A stretch of DNA of 64,000 nt from Diploscapter coronatus (GCA_964036155.1 OZ038423.1:22707249-22771248); one strand, 5' to 3'. Counted from the stretch's first letter, positions 1 through 13,277 are shown. Made by a program: numbers and translations. The notes: generated by a model not told the origin, from the sequence alone.

Positions 1-3000
1 GAAAGAGCTGAAAATGCTGCGCTACGATATTTGAAGGTTCATTTTCTCTAAAAATCAAGGGAATTTTTATTTTGCTAGAATGTCGATACCGATGGAGATA
101 AATTATTGTCGTTGACTGAAGCTCAAAAATACATGCTCAAGGAGTACGGCATCGGTGAGGAATTTTACAACTATTTTATGTTCATTTAGGACTTTTTGGA
201 AGACAGCAACTGTAACCACGAAATCAAACACTTCTCAAGGCAATTATAGTTCACTCGTTCTGAAACATAAAATATTTGCAGAAATGCAGTTTCTCAATCA
301 AAAACCTTGCGTTTAGGCTCAAGAGATGTTGAGAGAATTTGGCTCTTGGTTGTGCCTGACACGAAGATCAAAATGGATGCAGCGCAATTCAGTAAGCTTC
401 GACGACGAATCAGAGGAATGACGATCCGACTGGCAAGACAGATGATGAAGGTATCTTTAGCGTAAAGATTCTAGAAGTACGAGACAAGCATCAATCTAAT
501 TGACGACGGAAAAATACATTAATACATTATGGAACAATTATTCATTAGTTAGATTGATGAGTATCTTACTTCTCCTAAACATTTACCTACCATGAAGTCG
601 TGAAGTAAAACTTACTTTGTCCTGAATTTCCAGACAGTCGACCTGAATGGTGACGGCCATATTGCGATCGATGAAGCGCAAGCAATCGCTTTTGAGCAGG
701 AAGGTATTGGAGCTGGTAGGTTTCAGGATTTCCTATGGATTTTATGAAGATCAAGTTATTTATTGCCATATGGAAATGATTATCTAAAGAGTAAAAGTAC
801 TTAACTTCAGGCGACATCGCCCAAATGCTGATGTCCGTCGATGATAACAACGACGGCGAGCTGAATGCGCCTGAATTTGCCGACTTCGAGAGGATCGTTA
901 GAGCTAGAGCGGTGGAAACGAGCCAGAAGGCATTGAAGGTTAATTTTTCAAAATATCATCAATAAACTATGGAAGAGTTCGCCAAAATATTCATGCCATT
1001 CACCTAATTTTTAGTCGGACTAAAATTTGCTCAGATCTTATAACAAAAATTAATTTGGCGACTGAAACATTCAATAATTCGATTACCCTCTTCCAGGTAG
1101 TAGATTCGGATAACAGTGGCACTCTAACGATGGATGAAGCGAAGAAAATCGCGTTTGAACATTACGGATTCGATGAGAAGGTGAAATTTTAAAAATCTTG
1201 CATTTTTTTTTAATTTGGAAAAAATTCAGATCCTCGGACCATTTTTCGGTCAGGCCGATGAAAATGAGGATGGTCAGTTGGATTACGTTGAGTTCGCCGG
1301 GTTCAGATCGGTGATTCGGGCGAAAGCAGTCAGTCTGGCGATCGAGGTTTTGAAGGTTTGATTTTAATCAATAAATTTAAACAAAAAATCAGGCTGTGTA
1401 TGAACTAGATGATTATCAGTATAATTTTCTTCACTAATCAATTTTTATACATACCGCTCTTAAATCTCTCAGAAAGTTTTAATGAAAACTCGATTTAAGT
1501 TATGAGCAAAAATGCATAAGATTTTTTCTGCAAGATAAAGATCGTCAGTAAAAATGAATTATGCACCATTTCTTCATAACTATATGGAAAAATTTGATAC
1601 TTCATCTAATTTTGCATTGGAATCCAGCAAAAACGAACGGAAATGATCTATCTATTTCCAATTTTAGTCATTGAATTTTTAGAAACATACAAAGTTTTGT
1701 GATTGGGCATCAAAATATGAAATCTTTAGCAAATCGACTACGACAACGATGGATTCATCAACCTTGAGGAAGCTGCGGATAAAACGAAACGGGAAGACGA
1801 TATGGACCCTACTGAGACCGCAATGCTCTTCAATATTGCTGATCAGGTTAACTGGCCCAGTTGTCTAATTATTCCACTTAATTGCCCTCAATTAATTTTC
1901 AATAACTTCAGAACAAGAGCGGGAAACTCGATAAAGTCGAATTAGCCGACTTCCTAAGGCTTGTCAGGTTAAGTGCTATTAAATTCGCCACGGATCATTT
2001 GAAGGTAATTATCGGTGATTAGCATATTTGATTGGAGTCACTACAGGATTTCGATGCCGATAAGAATAGCGTAGTTTCATTGGAAGAATTAGCGACACTA
2101 ATAGAGGCGAAATACAATGTGCCACTGAAAATTACCAAGATCTACTTTGATAAAGTCGACGTCGATAAAAATGGAGACCTTGGGCCGGGAGAGATCGTTG
2201 ATTTTAGGTAAGATTTATTCTTGTCGTATTTAAAACGGAATTAACAATCTGAAAACAACATGGCATGATGAAATGATATACTGCGAAATAGAACAGACGA
2301 TACATTTGCATATTTCTCTTACAAAACAACACAACTTCGCAAATGCCATGTGGCATGTTGCCGAATTGTTGCAAAGACAGTCAATACAACCCGTAAAAAA
2401 TTATTGTGAAAAGGATATAATTTGACTCGATATTATTTGAAGCATACTTTATTTTAATAAGAGAGCTTCGCTTTATTGAAAGGATCATTTTATTTATTGT
2501 TAGAATGAGAAAAAGGTAACCATCGCTTTAGACATGAAATCCGCAACTACGTCGCTGAACGCAACGCGCAAGAAAAAGTCACTTCGTCTGAGGAGGAAAT
2601 CGTAAGCCCTGATTCAGAAATCGTACAGCAATCTTCGAAATTCGTCTCTCCTAATCCTAGACGACGACATTAGTAGAAAATTAGAGAATTTAAGATTTAC
2701 GTCAGTTCTTTGAACGAATGGTAGAAGTTGAATAGGTTCTAAAAATTTTAGGCCATTATATCATAATTATTACATTACTTTTTTAGCGATCTGTTTAGAA
2801 AAGGATATTTAAAAAACGAATAAATTAACAAAAAATGAAGAATAGAGAAATTTCAGTTCTCCACTTCACGATCAACCCAAATATCTTCCACTAGCACGAT
2901 TGCTCGTGTGCATCCCACAACCAGTGCACCAACCACCAGCAAGGTTGCACCAACCAAGACGCATTTAAATGGTGCACCCATCTATCGAACCAATAATATC

Positions 3001-4431
3001 CAGAATGCTGCACCACAGCTGGCCGATGCTAGATTGTCACTCTCGAATGCAAATAACACGATGGCAAGCACGCAGAGAACGCAGGTGCAGAAGTTTTGTT
3101 CAATTAGAACAATTAGATTTTTTGCATGAATCACGGGCATTCAATGCTAAATTTCTCTATTAATGTGTCCATTCTGCTGGCATAGAGAAACTGCATCTTG
3201 ATATGTGGCTTATTTATAATTTCATTCGAAACATTTCTTAAAGTCACCTGATATGAAGCACGAAGGCATGGAACACAATGCATTTTATAGTTATGTTTCA
3301 AACTTCACGACAATTTTATTGAATGCTGGATATTTGGTTCGCAACTCGATTTTAGTTTAGTTCAAATACAATATTCAGTTTCCCACACTAGCGCCGGATA
3401 CTTTTTTCTTGGGTACTTCGAAATACCCGAAGAAAGTCGAAGTTAAGCCGAGTCTGAAGGAGAGCGAAGTCAGCACCGTGGTACTTCACAAGTCGCCATT
3501 GACCAGCGAAGAATTCGATAAATTGCCCTTTATTAAGGTTTGCTGATAATATTCCCACCACATCGAAATCAACCGATTTAAACCTTAAAAATTGAACCTT
3601 ACGAAATTTGAAACGCATCATAAAGGTGAATTTATCAGGGCCCAGGTAAACCGCTCAATACTACAATCAAAGTCCAACCAGTGCCGAAAGCAAAGGTAAA
3701 AAACCCGGAATTCTGAATATTGAAGTCGAACTAGATTTTTAGGATCTAAACAAGCAACCAAAGAAGGGGCTACCTTCATCAGCATCGGCTGAAACGACTT
3801 TGACGCTGGAAAAGATTATTCCGTCAAAAGTTATGGTAGGGAATGCACCTCATGAATAGTGAAATGTGGAGTTCAGCCCTCAAAATTTATACCCAGAATC
3901 GGAGAATTTCTTTCAAGCTTCAAAAATCTTTCAGAAAGCCGGAAACTCTCCCAATTCTCCTGACGTAGTCGAATATGAATACATCGAAGTTGAAGTCGAT
4001 GAAAATGGAAATGAACTTTCGAGAAAACTGGACCATAAGAAGAGAAAATTAGTGGATGCACAAGTATTTTTTCCGGATCATTTTGGGGAAAATTGACGTT
4101 TCAGAAGAAAGAACTGGGTATACCGGCTGAAGAGGAAGTGGTTTATTTGGATCATGGTATGGTTTTCACTTTATCAGAATATTTCATCTTGAAAACATCG
4201 AAATTAAAGATGATTAGTATGCATTTATCGAGGAATTTACAAATTTTTGAACATAAAATATCCGAGTTATGATTTTTCAAGAATTATCTTTAGAAAATCG
4301 ATTTAGATCACTCAAATTCCTCAACAATATTGCCGATGGAATATGAAACCGTCATTGAATACGTCGATGAAACTGAGTCTGCCAAAAACGCAAATTCGAC
4401 TAAATCGAAATTCCACCCCAAAGTCAAATGA
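1..4431 (+). CDS. Multi-EF-hand calcium-binding protein with long polar C-terminal tail (5' partial)
   Basis: Exons: 1-36, 79-154, 317-450, 634-715, 811-938, 1097-1180, 1230-1355, 1730-1846, 1912-2004, 2047-2207, 2532-2601, 2857-3084, 3379-3537, 3639-3695, 3743-3835, 3935-4063, 4105-4156, 4307-4431; all phases join. About ten EF-hands follow each other, roughly one per exon. Nine loops keep acidic positions 1, 3, 5 and Glu12 (for example DTDGDKLLSLTE, DLNGDGHIAIDE, DYDNDGFINLEE). The loop in exon 3 (PDTKIKMDAAQF) is degenerate. Many EF-hand exons end in a helix finishing -LK. From exon 11 on the protein is Ser/Thr/Lys/Glu-rich without a recognised domain. Exon 11 has a strong donor after 2601 (GTAAGC). 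If it is not used, the frame stops at 2671-2673, so a short isoform lacking the tail is possible. An AATAAA lies at 4556. The start is upstream of the window. The family is calmodulin-like calcium sensor or buffer; the specific role is unknown. Confidence 0.85.
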
Positions 4432-6956
4432 TCTTCATTTAGCTAATATTTTTTGACATTATTTAGATGTTAAAACGCATATTTGGTTCAAATTCTAAAT
4501 TTTGCTGCTTTTATGGCTGAATATGCGTTTTGAGTTTTAAAATCCTCAAGTAGCAAATAAATTTGCTATGACCAACGTACGGGAAATGTATCACCGAATG
4601 ATAGTGATTTTCAGGCAATATTGTGCAAAGTTTAATTGAAATAAATTTTATTTTTATTTATGCGACAACTGCTCTAGCGCCATTAATAATAATTTGTCCG
4701 CTCAGAACTTGTGACTTTCGAAACACATAAAACTTTAATTTCATTAACTTCGACGAATGTGGTTAATAAAGTAAACATTTCCAACATTTCAACGTGAGAA
4801 TATAATGTGCAAACCCATAAGGTTTTACGCAGTTAATTTTGAACTATATTATCTGCAAGTACTAATTATGAAAGTTTTTACAAAATCAAACCTTCGAGTT
4901 ATCCTTAGAAAATAGTATCGATTATTTTAATTTGTGTTCTTTCGTCATGCGAAATGAATGATACAATTTCTTTAAATAAGTTCATTCATTTCAGAAATTC
5001 TTTATGTTCGATATAATTCAAAAGCATTTATTCTGTCCTTTTTGGCGTTTCAAGTCTACCGAAAATGTTGTTATTTCGAGGAGCGAATAACATTTCCTGC
5101 AAAAACTCATCGTCATTGCATTTTTCGCTTCCTTACCCAAATGGACATCCAAATCCAAATCATCATTAGGAAGGTTGCCTTACCTAAAAATTTCCTCCTT
5201 GCTCTTTCTTTCATTAATTATTTACACAGCGTGCTTTTCACGATATCTTTATGCTAAAAAATACCAGAAATCTTCTATTATTCTAAAGAATAACTTTAGA
5301 AAGTTGGCGGAACTTTTCTTATTTTCTGAGAAAGCAAAACTCTTTGAATAGAAATGATTATGAGAATTCAATAGTTCATCAAAAGTTCATATTCTTGAGT
5401 CATGAAGATCAACTTATGTTTGTTAAAAAAGGCTTAAGGAAAAGAATTCCTATCCTTGAATTTTTTTCTTAAAATATCCCTTTTTTCAATCTTTCATCTA
5501 ACTGTAATTGTAATCTCGACTTTTTTTCTAAACTTCCTTTGTCCTTCCATCTAGCTCTAATTTCATTTTAGTAAGTAAACTTTTCATAACTTTCCAATTG
5601 ATACCACGGAAATGCGCTAATCAGTGCTTTTGCAAGTGGTTTTGTAAGAAACAGAGCAGCTCTCTTTCACATGCTTTAGAATGGCCGACAAAGCTGACTA
5701 GGGCAATTTCTGGTGCATACATTTTCTCCAAACGTTGAGTTTTTGCGTGAAAATTCCATTATCGAGACCAATTATCATTGTGTAGGTGCAAAATCATGCT
5801 GTGTCGGCTGTATTTGCAACCCCATTATTATGCTTTGCCGCAACTTTTAGATTAAACCGACTCTTTCTTAATTCCACAGACAATTGAACTAATAAAATTC
5901 ATCCATTTTATTCTTTTGTTCCCCTTCCTTCTTTTTCCCTCCCCAATAGTATTTTATCGGGAATTACAGTATTTTGCACTATTTCTAGCTGTTTGATAAA
6001 ATTCGTCATGGCGAGAGGAATGACAAGGTGATATATAATTATCCGGTATAACTTTCACAAAATTAATCCGATTTTTACGTCATCGATGAATAGACATTCC
6101 GAAAATCGAGAATTTCTTTGATATCGCGCATTCTAAGAAAATTTAGGCCGATTTTTCGCCATAATTAAGAATTTCGTTTGAAGCCTATCATTTTATGCAT
6201 GAATTAGGGTCCCCAAGCAGATGTGCCCAATTTATGTTCGGGACAAATTTCGTATGCAGAGATATCATCAAGGTTGTAAATAAGATTTCCGTGATGAAAA
6301 AATTAAACATTTTCCTAGGCGAAAGAATCACAAAAATCCGTTGCTCGAAATGAACACATTTTGGGAAAGTTCAAATTACGCGAACACGGGTGGATGCAAA
6401 AATTACGGTCTGATTTTTGGCACAGAACTATTTTATCAAGTTTATCGTCAATTTAGACTAGGTCTTTTATGATGTTTTAGATTTGAAGGGTACTTCCTTT
6501 CCAAAATTTCTGTTTCAAACTATCACGCTTCTACCACAAACACATTTTTGCAAGAGGCGGGACTTGGGAACTCGAGCATGAAGGTTATCTTCGCTTTGAA
6601 ATAAAATTACAGTTTTCACATATTTTTCTGCCATTCTCTACTCATTTGCATTTTATACGTGAAGAACAACTTTGTTTCAGTTGAAACGCATCTTTTATTA
6701 CATCGTCGTCGTTTCTATATTTTTATTGAATTTGTCAACATCATGTCCAACTTTTGGCAATGCCGTTTTATTCGAACGTTTGTTGTAGATCCTTGATGAT
6801 TAAAGGTCCCAACAATGCGAGGCTAGCGAGGATTTGATCTTGCATTTGGAAAAGAGGAGCGTGGCTTACTCAAAAAGAGGCAGAGCCAGGCGACAAGATC
6901 CAGGTCAGGCTAAATTCAACTGAAATCTTTGTGAGGACAGTCTTTTGAAGGGGAAA
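4432..6956. other. Convergent intergenic region, no gene seen
   Basis: This AT-rich 2.5 kb separates the 3' ends of the EF-hand gene (+) and the SH2 gene (-). AATAAA at 4556 fits the 3' end of the first. I found no exon chain with consistent phases; the open frames here are short and lack codon character. Confidence 0.6.
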
Positions 6957-9900
6957 TTAGACGATTTCAACCAGCTTCTGCGTCAACGGGAATTTTGTCT
7001 TGTTGTGCTGAATTTTTTGTATAAAATTACAAATGATGCAGGATTTTGTGGGAGGAGTTTTTCTCTTTCAAAAGGGAGAAAAGAAGCGAATTGCTCGATA
7101 TCTTGTTTTTCCCTTTTTGAAGAGGAAAATTGCTTGGAATTAGGTCCCGTCCTTAAAGCCATGCAGCAGTTGAAAATTCTACTTTGTCTTGAACGAATGA
7201 ATGATAATTTGTACCTTGTAGTGTTTGACGAGATCGTGCAGACTGAAAAAGGTCTTGCTGCTCGGGTCGCCGTATTCCAAATAGAACGTCGGGTTTTCGC
7301 CGGACTAAAAATCAACAAACTAAGAAAGATTTGTTCGTGGAAAGGTTGAAAAAATCAATAAATAGTTTGGAATGAAGATTACTCAAGTAAAATTGAAATA
7401 TTCAAAAATAATTAGCATACGTGGTGCATTTTGACGCGGTAATGACGGAAGATGTTGGTGTCTGGCTGACAGACCATCGTCAATTCGGCCGACGCCAGCA
7501 GGTCTCGAGTATCGTAGGTGGGTTGAATCTGGAAAATAGGATAATTTCTGATTTACTAGAACTTTAGAAAAAAAAAAGTCTTATAAATGAGAAAAATTAG
7601 TCATTTTCGGATAGGGGTCGCTATTTTATGCTCTGCCTAGAACATTCTGATTTTTCTTAAAATTTTCTGGTCAGCTATGCATTCATTAGAGAAAATGGTC
7701 TTCTTAAAATAAGAAAATTTTTAGTAAAACATTTTTTATCTAGGCTCACTGTTCTTGCTCTATCCAGAACACTCCAGTCTGTTTACAGAATACTTTCTGT
7801 ATACTTTAAAGTCGCAGCCGATCTATCATGACATCAGATATTCCCACCGAGATTTCGACCACCGTATACAAATTGCTTGTAAGAACGAAAATCTTCACGT
7901 GGTTAGTCGATTTTGTAGTCCATATATAGGTAAAGATTCGGAAAATAACGTAATGAGAAAATTTGAAACTACATTTTTAATAATACGGCTATTTTAGTCA
8001 AGTGTTCGTTTTATTATCTATTGCTTATAGGATTCAAAGCGATTTTGAAATTTTATAATTATAGGAATTTTGATCATTTCACCTTATTCTAACACTTAAA
8101 TTGTTATCAAGTTGTACCCATTGTCTATTCATATTCTTTCTCGATCTTCTCGTTCGAATTTTAAAACCCGTGATCTTTAATCATTTCGTTTTCTTACTTT
8201 GTGGTAGAGCGCGAAATCGCCGACCTTCCTGATATTCTGCTCCGCCTCCTGCATCCGGATCGTGCCCAGGTAGCGACGCTTCACCAACGCTGTTTTCACC
8301 GTGCCGTACACTTTCACCTCAATTTTCGAGTTATTTCAAATTCGTCGTATTTTAAATCAACCTTTCCACCTGTGAGCTGCGGTGGGTTGGTAGACTTGGA
8401 TTCGTCGATCGTGTAGCCAGAATGAGTCGAATCGGTGTCAGTACTTTTCGCGCGAGGCACTAAAAATGACTATTTTTAAAAGACTTAATGACAAAACGCT
8501 TTCTTATATTGATCAAACAGAATAGAAATTGATGGCAACTTGGATTAGTAACGCGTACTCATATGGGAAATAGTATAGTCTGGTAGGACTTCTTTTTCTA
8601 TACTATTTCTTCTCACGACTGTGCGGCTATATAATGCTACCTTTCCACGTTTCTATCAATTTCTATCGTGTTTCGTCAGATACAGGTTACCGCTAAAATG
8701 GATTATGAAATTTTAACCAGTTTCTGACAGTATTCTAACTTACTGGTGTCAAGATTTCTGCCCAAATTGGTCGAGATAAGACTCGAATTCAGAACATGAT
8801 CAAGAATGGGATGGAAATCAGTTTTGATCAGTTGGAATCGAAATTCCCGAATTTCCATTTTGGTACTAACTCGGTTTGATATAATTTGACGACCAACCGA
8901 GTCTAGCATCAGCAGGATCCATGCTTTCGGACGAGCTTGAGACGGGTGGCATAGACAAGTTGTTGTGACTAGACACTGCTGAGGAGGGCGTCGTGATCAG
9001 CGGACAGTTGGGACCGATGTCCACGTAGATTGGCGAGTCCAGCGAGACGTCCCTGCTTCCTTCGCTCCCCACGCAGCCGAAACGACGACGCGTCGAGAGA
9101 CTCAGCATTTCTAATTCGGGCTGAAAGAGTATCGCTATCTTTGAAAAAAAAATTATATTATGACAACTGCAGTTCGCATTCTATTACTTCTTCCCGATAA
9201 CAGTAGAAGATTTATTTTTCTGTGGCATATTCAGGATATTTTATTAGCATTGGTTATACCAAGAACACAATGCCTTACAAGGTTTTAAAATCAGTATAAG
9301 CGCCACTACAATACTCCTTCCATGCAATGCTTGAAGACCAACTTTTTGATACATATTTCAAACATTTTAGGTAGCTTTGAAGAGCTTTACTCACCTGTTT
9401 TCCAATGTAGCTGATCCTGGTGGAATTGGTGGTGCTTTTGGTGTTGTGGAGAGATGAGGTGATGCCTCCCGAGAGCACTTCGTAGCCGTACTCGAGCTGC
9501 CTCTGACGCTGCTCCAACTCGTCCAAACGCTTGCGCAACTCTTTCAGGTCCCTCTGAATTTTATTAATAATTTTCTATTCCCCTTCGAAATGACGATTAA
9601 AAAATACTTTTGGTTGATTCACATTTTTGCAACTTATTTTTAAAGAGAACAAAATTTTCTAAGGGTGGAATATTGAGATTATTCCAACACGTTGGCATTT
9701 CAAAAGCGTTTTGCTATCCCTAGATTTTCATAGCCTATTTTGAATTTTTAACTAACAGCGAATTCGGCCTTGCTGATAAGCTCCTTCTTCTTCTCGCTGC
9801 TGCTGCTTTCGGGTGGCTTGATCATTGTTTCACTGTTTGTCGATGGCGCTCGCCCTTCCATCACCTAAAACAAGCTAACCTTTCTCAAGAACTTTAGATA

Positions 9901-10530
9901 ATAATTGAGTTTTTTTATCTCATGGCATAATTTTACAGTAAGAAAATCACTAAGTTCGTGAGTCCAAATAAAGAATTTCTGCTTCTTACTAAATCATAGT
10001 ATCCAGCAGCGTGTGCGTCTTCGACCTTCTTGCTGAGTTGTTGTTCGTTGAACTGTTTGGACGCGTTGATCGTCGTGTCGCACTGCGACATGACGAGTTT
10101 TCTGTTCAAGTCGACGTAGTCGCCCTCGGTCTCCTCAGTGCTGGCGAGCTTGTTGTTCGACAACATCTGAGCCACACCGCTTTCCGAAGCGAGCAACTCG
10201 TTGCCCTTCTTACAGCCCCTGCCGTGCATGCAACAAGTCACTGCTGGTCTGGAAAGTTTCATTTTTAGTTTCCCTTTATTTTTTATTGAAGATATTGGGT
10301 TCGGAAGTTCTGAACTGTGGGAGCTAACTTTGAACTTTTCCTTGTAAAAGTTCATCGTCTTGGAGAGAAAGAAAATTTCGTGAACTCCATTCATTTTTGT
10401 AACGATTCTTATGATCCTCATGACTTTTCCCCTTTCTTTTCCGATCTCCTTACAACCTTCTCCGAGTGTTGTCCATTGCTGTCGAATGTCGCCTTGTTTG
10501 GAGCTGCGAGTCTCGATAATGACCGCCCAT
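6957..10530 (-). CDS. SH2-domain adaptor protein with altered FLVR motif
   Basis: Exons, in transcript order: 10530-10457, 10248-9990, 9864-9757, 9553-9395, 9120-8871, 8459-8362, 8317-8198, 7528-7421, 7304-7215, 7007-6957; total 1317 nt, 438 aa, all phases consistent. The N-terminal two thirds are polar and probably disordered, with Tyr-containing motifs (GDYVDLN, GYYDLV) that could be phosphorylation sites. Near residues 150-175 there is a short coiled coil (RDLKELRKRLDELEQRQRQL). The C-terminal ~120 residues form an SH2 domain: YLGTIRMQEAEQNIRKVGDF, then TFYLEYG and FFSLHDLVKHYK. Where the family has FLVR, this protein reads FALY, so the Arg that normally binds phosphotyrosine is missing. 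No kinase or SH3 domain is visible, so it is an adaptor. The seventh exon uses a weak acceptor (TTGAG) that needs cDNA support. Confidence 0.83.
8522..8666. repeat. Imperfect inverted repeat (hairpin / degenerate MITE candidate) in SH2-gene intron
   Basis: A 145-bp segment of the intron between SH2-gene exons 5 and 6 folds back on itself. The outer arms, 8522-8533 and 8655-8666, are a perfect 12-bp inverted repeat (ATAGAAATTGAT), and the similarity continues inward with mismatches for about 20 bp. The inner arms, 8567-8578 and 8598-8609, are another perfect 12-bp pair (GAAATAGTATAG) with a 19-nt loop. I see no clear target-site duplication. It could be an old miniature transposon or a structured RNA. 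Confidence 0.55.
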
Positions 10531-10594
10531 TTCGAGGCAAATTGAATTTACAAATGTAAGATAATTTCAGTGCTATTCCAATTTCGAAGGGGAA

Positions 10595-13004
10595 ATGACC
10601 ACGATAGTGCAAGATGCGAATCTTTGGATGGACACCATCACTCCGATGTCATATCGAGATAGGATAACAGGTGAAGCAAACTTTTCTAAACCATAACGAG
10701 TAGCAAAAAATGACGATTCTACAGTATATTACTGGGAAACTTGTACTTTTTCTCGTCAAGTTTAGGATTCTATCCAAATTTAAGCAAACGACACGTTTAA
10801 AAAATCTTCTATAACTTGAGTTAAGTTAGGCAACTGATATAGTATTCTGTTGTAGTCAAAGTATCAAAACTTTCCTATGCTGTATTTTAAGAAGTCGAGA
10901 AACGTATCTAATACATTTTTCAGTCGAATTCGAGCTGAATGGCATTAGCTACTTGTTCAACACATTTCTGTGCATATTCTTCCTCGCCAAGAAAGAATTG
11001 TGCAAGGCTTTTCAGGTTTGCAAAACTTGGCATTTTTCTTGCGAAAATAGACCTGTAACCATTCCAAGTCTTCCCATGAAAATATATCTCGAAGAACAAA
11101 ACTATACAAAATCTTTAATTTTTGAACCGTTAGTGCAATAAGTGTTGCATAGCTTCTAAGTGTTTGGAAACGAAAAAGGTAAAAAGTTATTTGTGAGAAA
11201 ATGGAAACATCGAATTTTCGTGTGAAATATCGCAATTTTGCAGATTTCAAGGGTATTTTTAGCGAAAATGTTCTAGTTTTCGGGATCAGCGATAAAAGAA
11301 TTCTCATAGTTGATGTTCTTCGAAAGCTGTCTGTCTGGATTTATAGAAAATGATAGTCTGGAAAAATTAAGAACAAGTAACGCGATATGGGCTCAATCGA
11401 AATGAAATAAATTTAGACAACAGTAGCCTTCGTCACGTTTGGATCATTTCTCCTAAACATTCCCCTACTTTTGTTCCAATTCTGGATGGTCATCAACACT
11501 CAGTTAGGAAGTCCTCCGAGATATTCCGTCTTTCTTTGCTCATTCCTCAAAAATGTCGCTAGCTCAACAACATCTTGTTACCAAGTCCTTCCTTTTGTAA
11601 GTCATTTCTGAGCCTATAAAATATTCGACTATCGAAAAACATCGAGCTTGGCTTCGATGTAAGTTTACTATAGATCTATCAGCATGCAATATGAAGAGAC
11701 GAATCCATTGAATGCAGAAAACAATTGCATTGCTAGAATAAATTTCCACCTGGATATTTTTCAGAAACCCATAATCAACTAGCAGCATTTATTCATAAAT
11801 TAGAATTTGAGTCATCAAGTTTCTTTCCCTAAACCCATTAAATTTAGACTGTTGGAATCTACCGATACCGTACTGTAGTCCGTAAAAATAAACCTGCTCA
11901 CGCCTCAGTTTATATCGTTCATGGATTAGTTTGTATTTATTTCGTAAGTTTTGTTGACCAACTAGCTACGTTATTATTTAATTTTCAGATAATATTGGCC
12001 TTGTTGAATTACCCCTTTGGCCAGTATCTTGTAAATGATGTCTGTCAGATATTACGGTTTAGCGACGGTCTAGAGATCGTTAGGGTATCAAATTAAAAAT
12101 AGCCTGAGAATAGTGATATTTTGGAATTTAACAGACGTTTAAAATTCAGATGGTCTCTACCCTAGGCCTAAATTTAACGGCGGTAGCTATAAATTGTCGA
12201 ATCTTGATGTTCGTTAAAAGATTCGAAAAAGAAAACCCAGGTATCAATAAAGATTTGCAAGAATTAGGTAGGGTTTTTCGTTACTTTTATCATTGGGTCG
12301 CAAAGATTATAGATTTTTACTTTTTTTAAATTAAATTTTACAGAATTTTTGGGACTCAATAAATTCTATGATTATGCGGGGTTTACATTTTCGTAATTAT
12401 CACTTCAATTTTCTTCTATCGCTTGTTCTCACGCATATTCCATGCGAATATTGTCTCGCATAATTTATAAAGTTCCTTTGTTGCAATTTTAAACATATCC
12501 AAAGCTAATTCTAACATTTTTAGAGCTTCAAAAACGCCGAGAGCAACTCACCATCAGCCTTCTTATTCAATCGACTATACCCATTTTAGTGTCCTTGCCC
12601 CTGCTATTGGGTAGTTTGGAGTTTTATTTCGGTAAGTTGGCTAGAAATTTGATCAGTTACTTATTCGTGATATATGATGCATGATCAAAATATCAAATGT
12701 TATCATTGCTATTCATGAAACAAAATTCTCGAAACTTGTGTCATGCAGCAAAATTCCTTTTCTAAATTTAGGTATCAAACTTCCCGGTGATTTCGCTAAC
12801 CGATGGTACGCGACGACCTTCCTCGGCCCGTTTCTGATGCCATTTTCATCGATGCTAAGTCTAAGCACGATAAGGACAGAGCTGTTCTATTGCATTCCTC
12901 GCATAAAGCGTCCTGAAAAGAGATTACCAGTGGAAGCTTTCGTCACAACCGCACCTCGAGTATCAGTTTTGTCAGTCACTAATTCAGAATATAGGCGTAG
13001 TTAA
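10595..13004 (+). CDS. Seven-transmembrane receptor, nematode chemoreceptor-like
   Basis: Exons: 10595-10670, 10924-11015, 11417-11596, 11848-11943, 11989-12084, 12150-12240, 12524-12631, 12772-13004; 972 nt, 323 aa, phases consistent. Hydrophobic stretches match seven membrane helices, for example YLFNTFLCIFFLA (TM1), FVTFGSFLLNIPLLLF (TM2), SVYIVHGLVCIYF, the exon 5 and 6 segments, IPILVSLPLLLG and FLGPFLMPFSSML (TM7). The length and the TM7 end resemble nematode serpentine chemoreceptors; I cannot assign a subfamily. An acceptor TTTCAG ends at 10570, 24 nt before the ATG, and may receive a spliced leader. AATAAA at 13073 fits the 3' end. It starts 64 bp from the start of the SH2 gene on the other strand. 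Confidence 0.85.
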
Positions 13005-13277
13005 CTCACTTTATTTGTGCACTACCATTTTACTTCCCACAAATCTAGAACGCTTCGACCAAAATGAATAAGAATAAAATAAGTACTGTGATTTGAAGAT
13101 CTTTATTCCCTACTTCAAGAAAGAGCTTTTGAGAGATTAGGGTATTGATGTCTGAAAAATTGTAACTATCACCATATTCAAAGTGCAATAAATTATTATT
13201 TTTATTCGATCTCATCAAATTTCGTTTTATATATCAAAATCTACATTTATCACAGATCATTTGAAGAGTCCTAGATA

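Noticed and set aside
2908..3129. Separate small Thr/Ser-rich gene
   Set aside because: No in-frame ATG, and it follows a TTTCAG in phase with the donor at 2602. It reads better as an exon of the EF-hand gene.
6983..7318. 111-codon minus-strand frame
   Set aside because: It is a shadow frame of the SH2 exon 7215-7304 and the last exon 6957-7007, which are read in another frame with good splice sites and SH2 motifs.
6945..7349. 134-codon plus-strand frame
   Set aside because: Antisense to the last two SH2 exons; no domain and no splice support.
10957..11307. 116-codon minus-strand frame
   Set aside because: Overlaps exon 2 and intron 2 of the 7TM receptor; no domain, low-complexity content.
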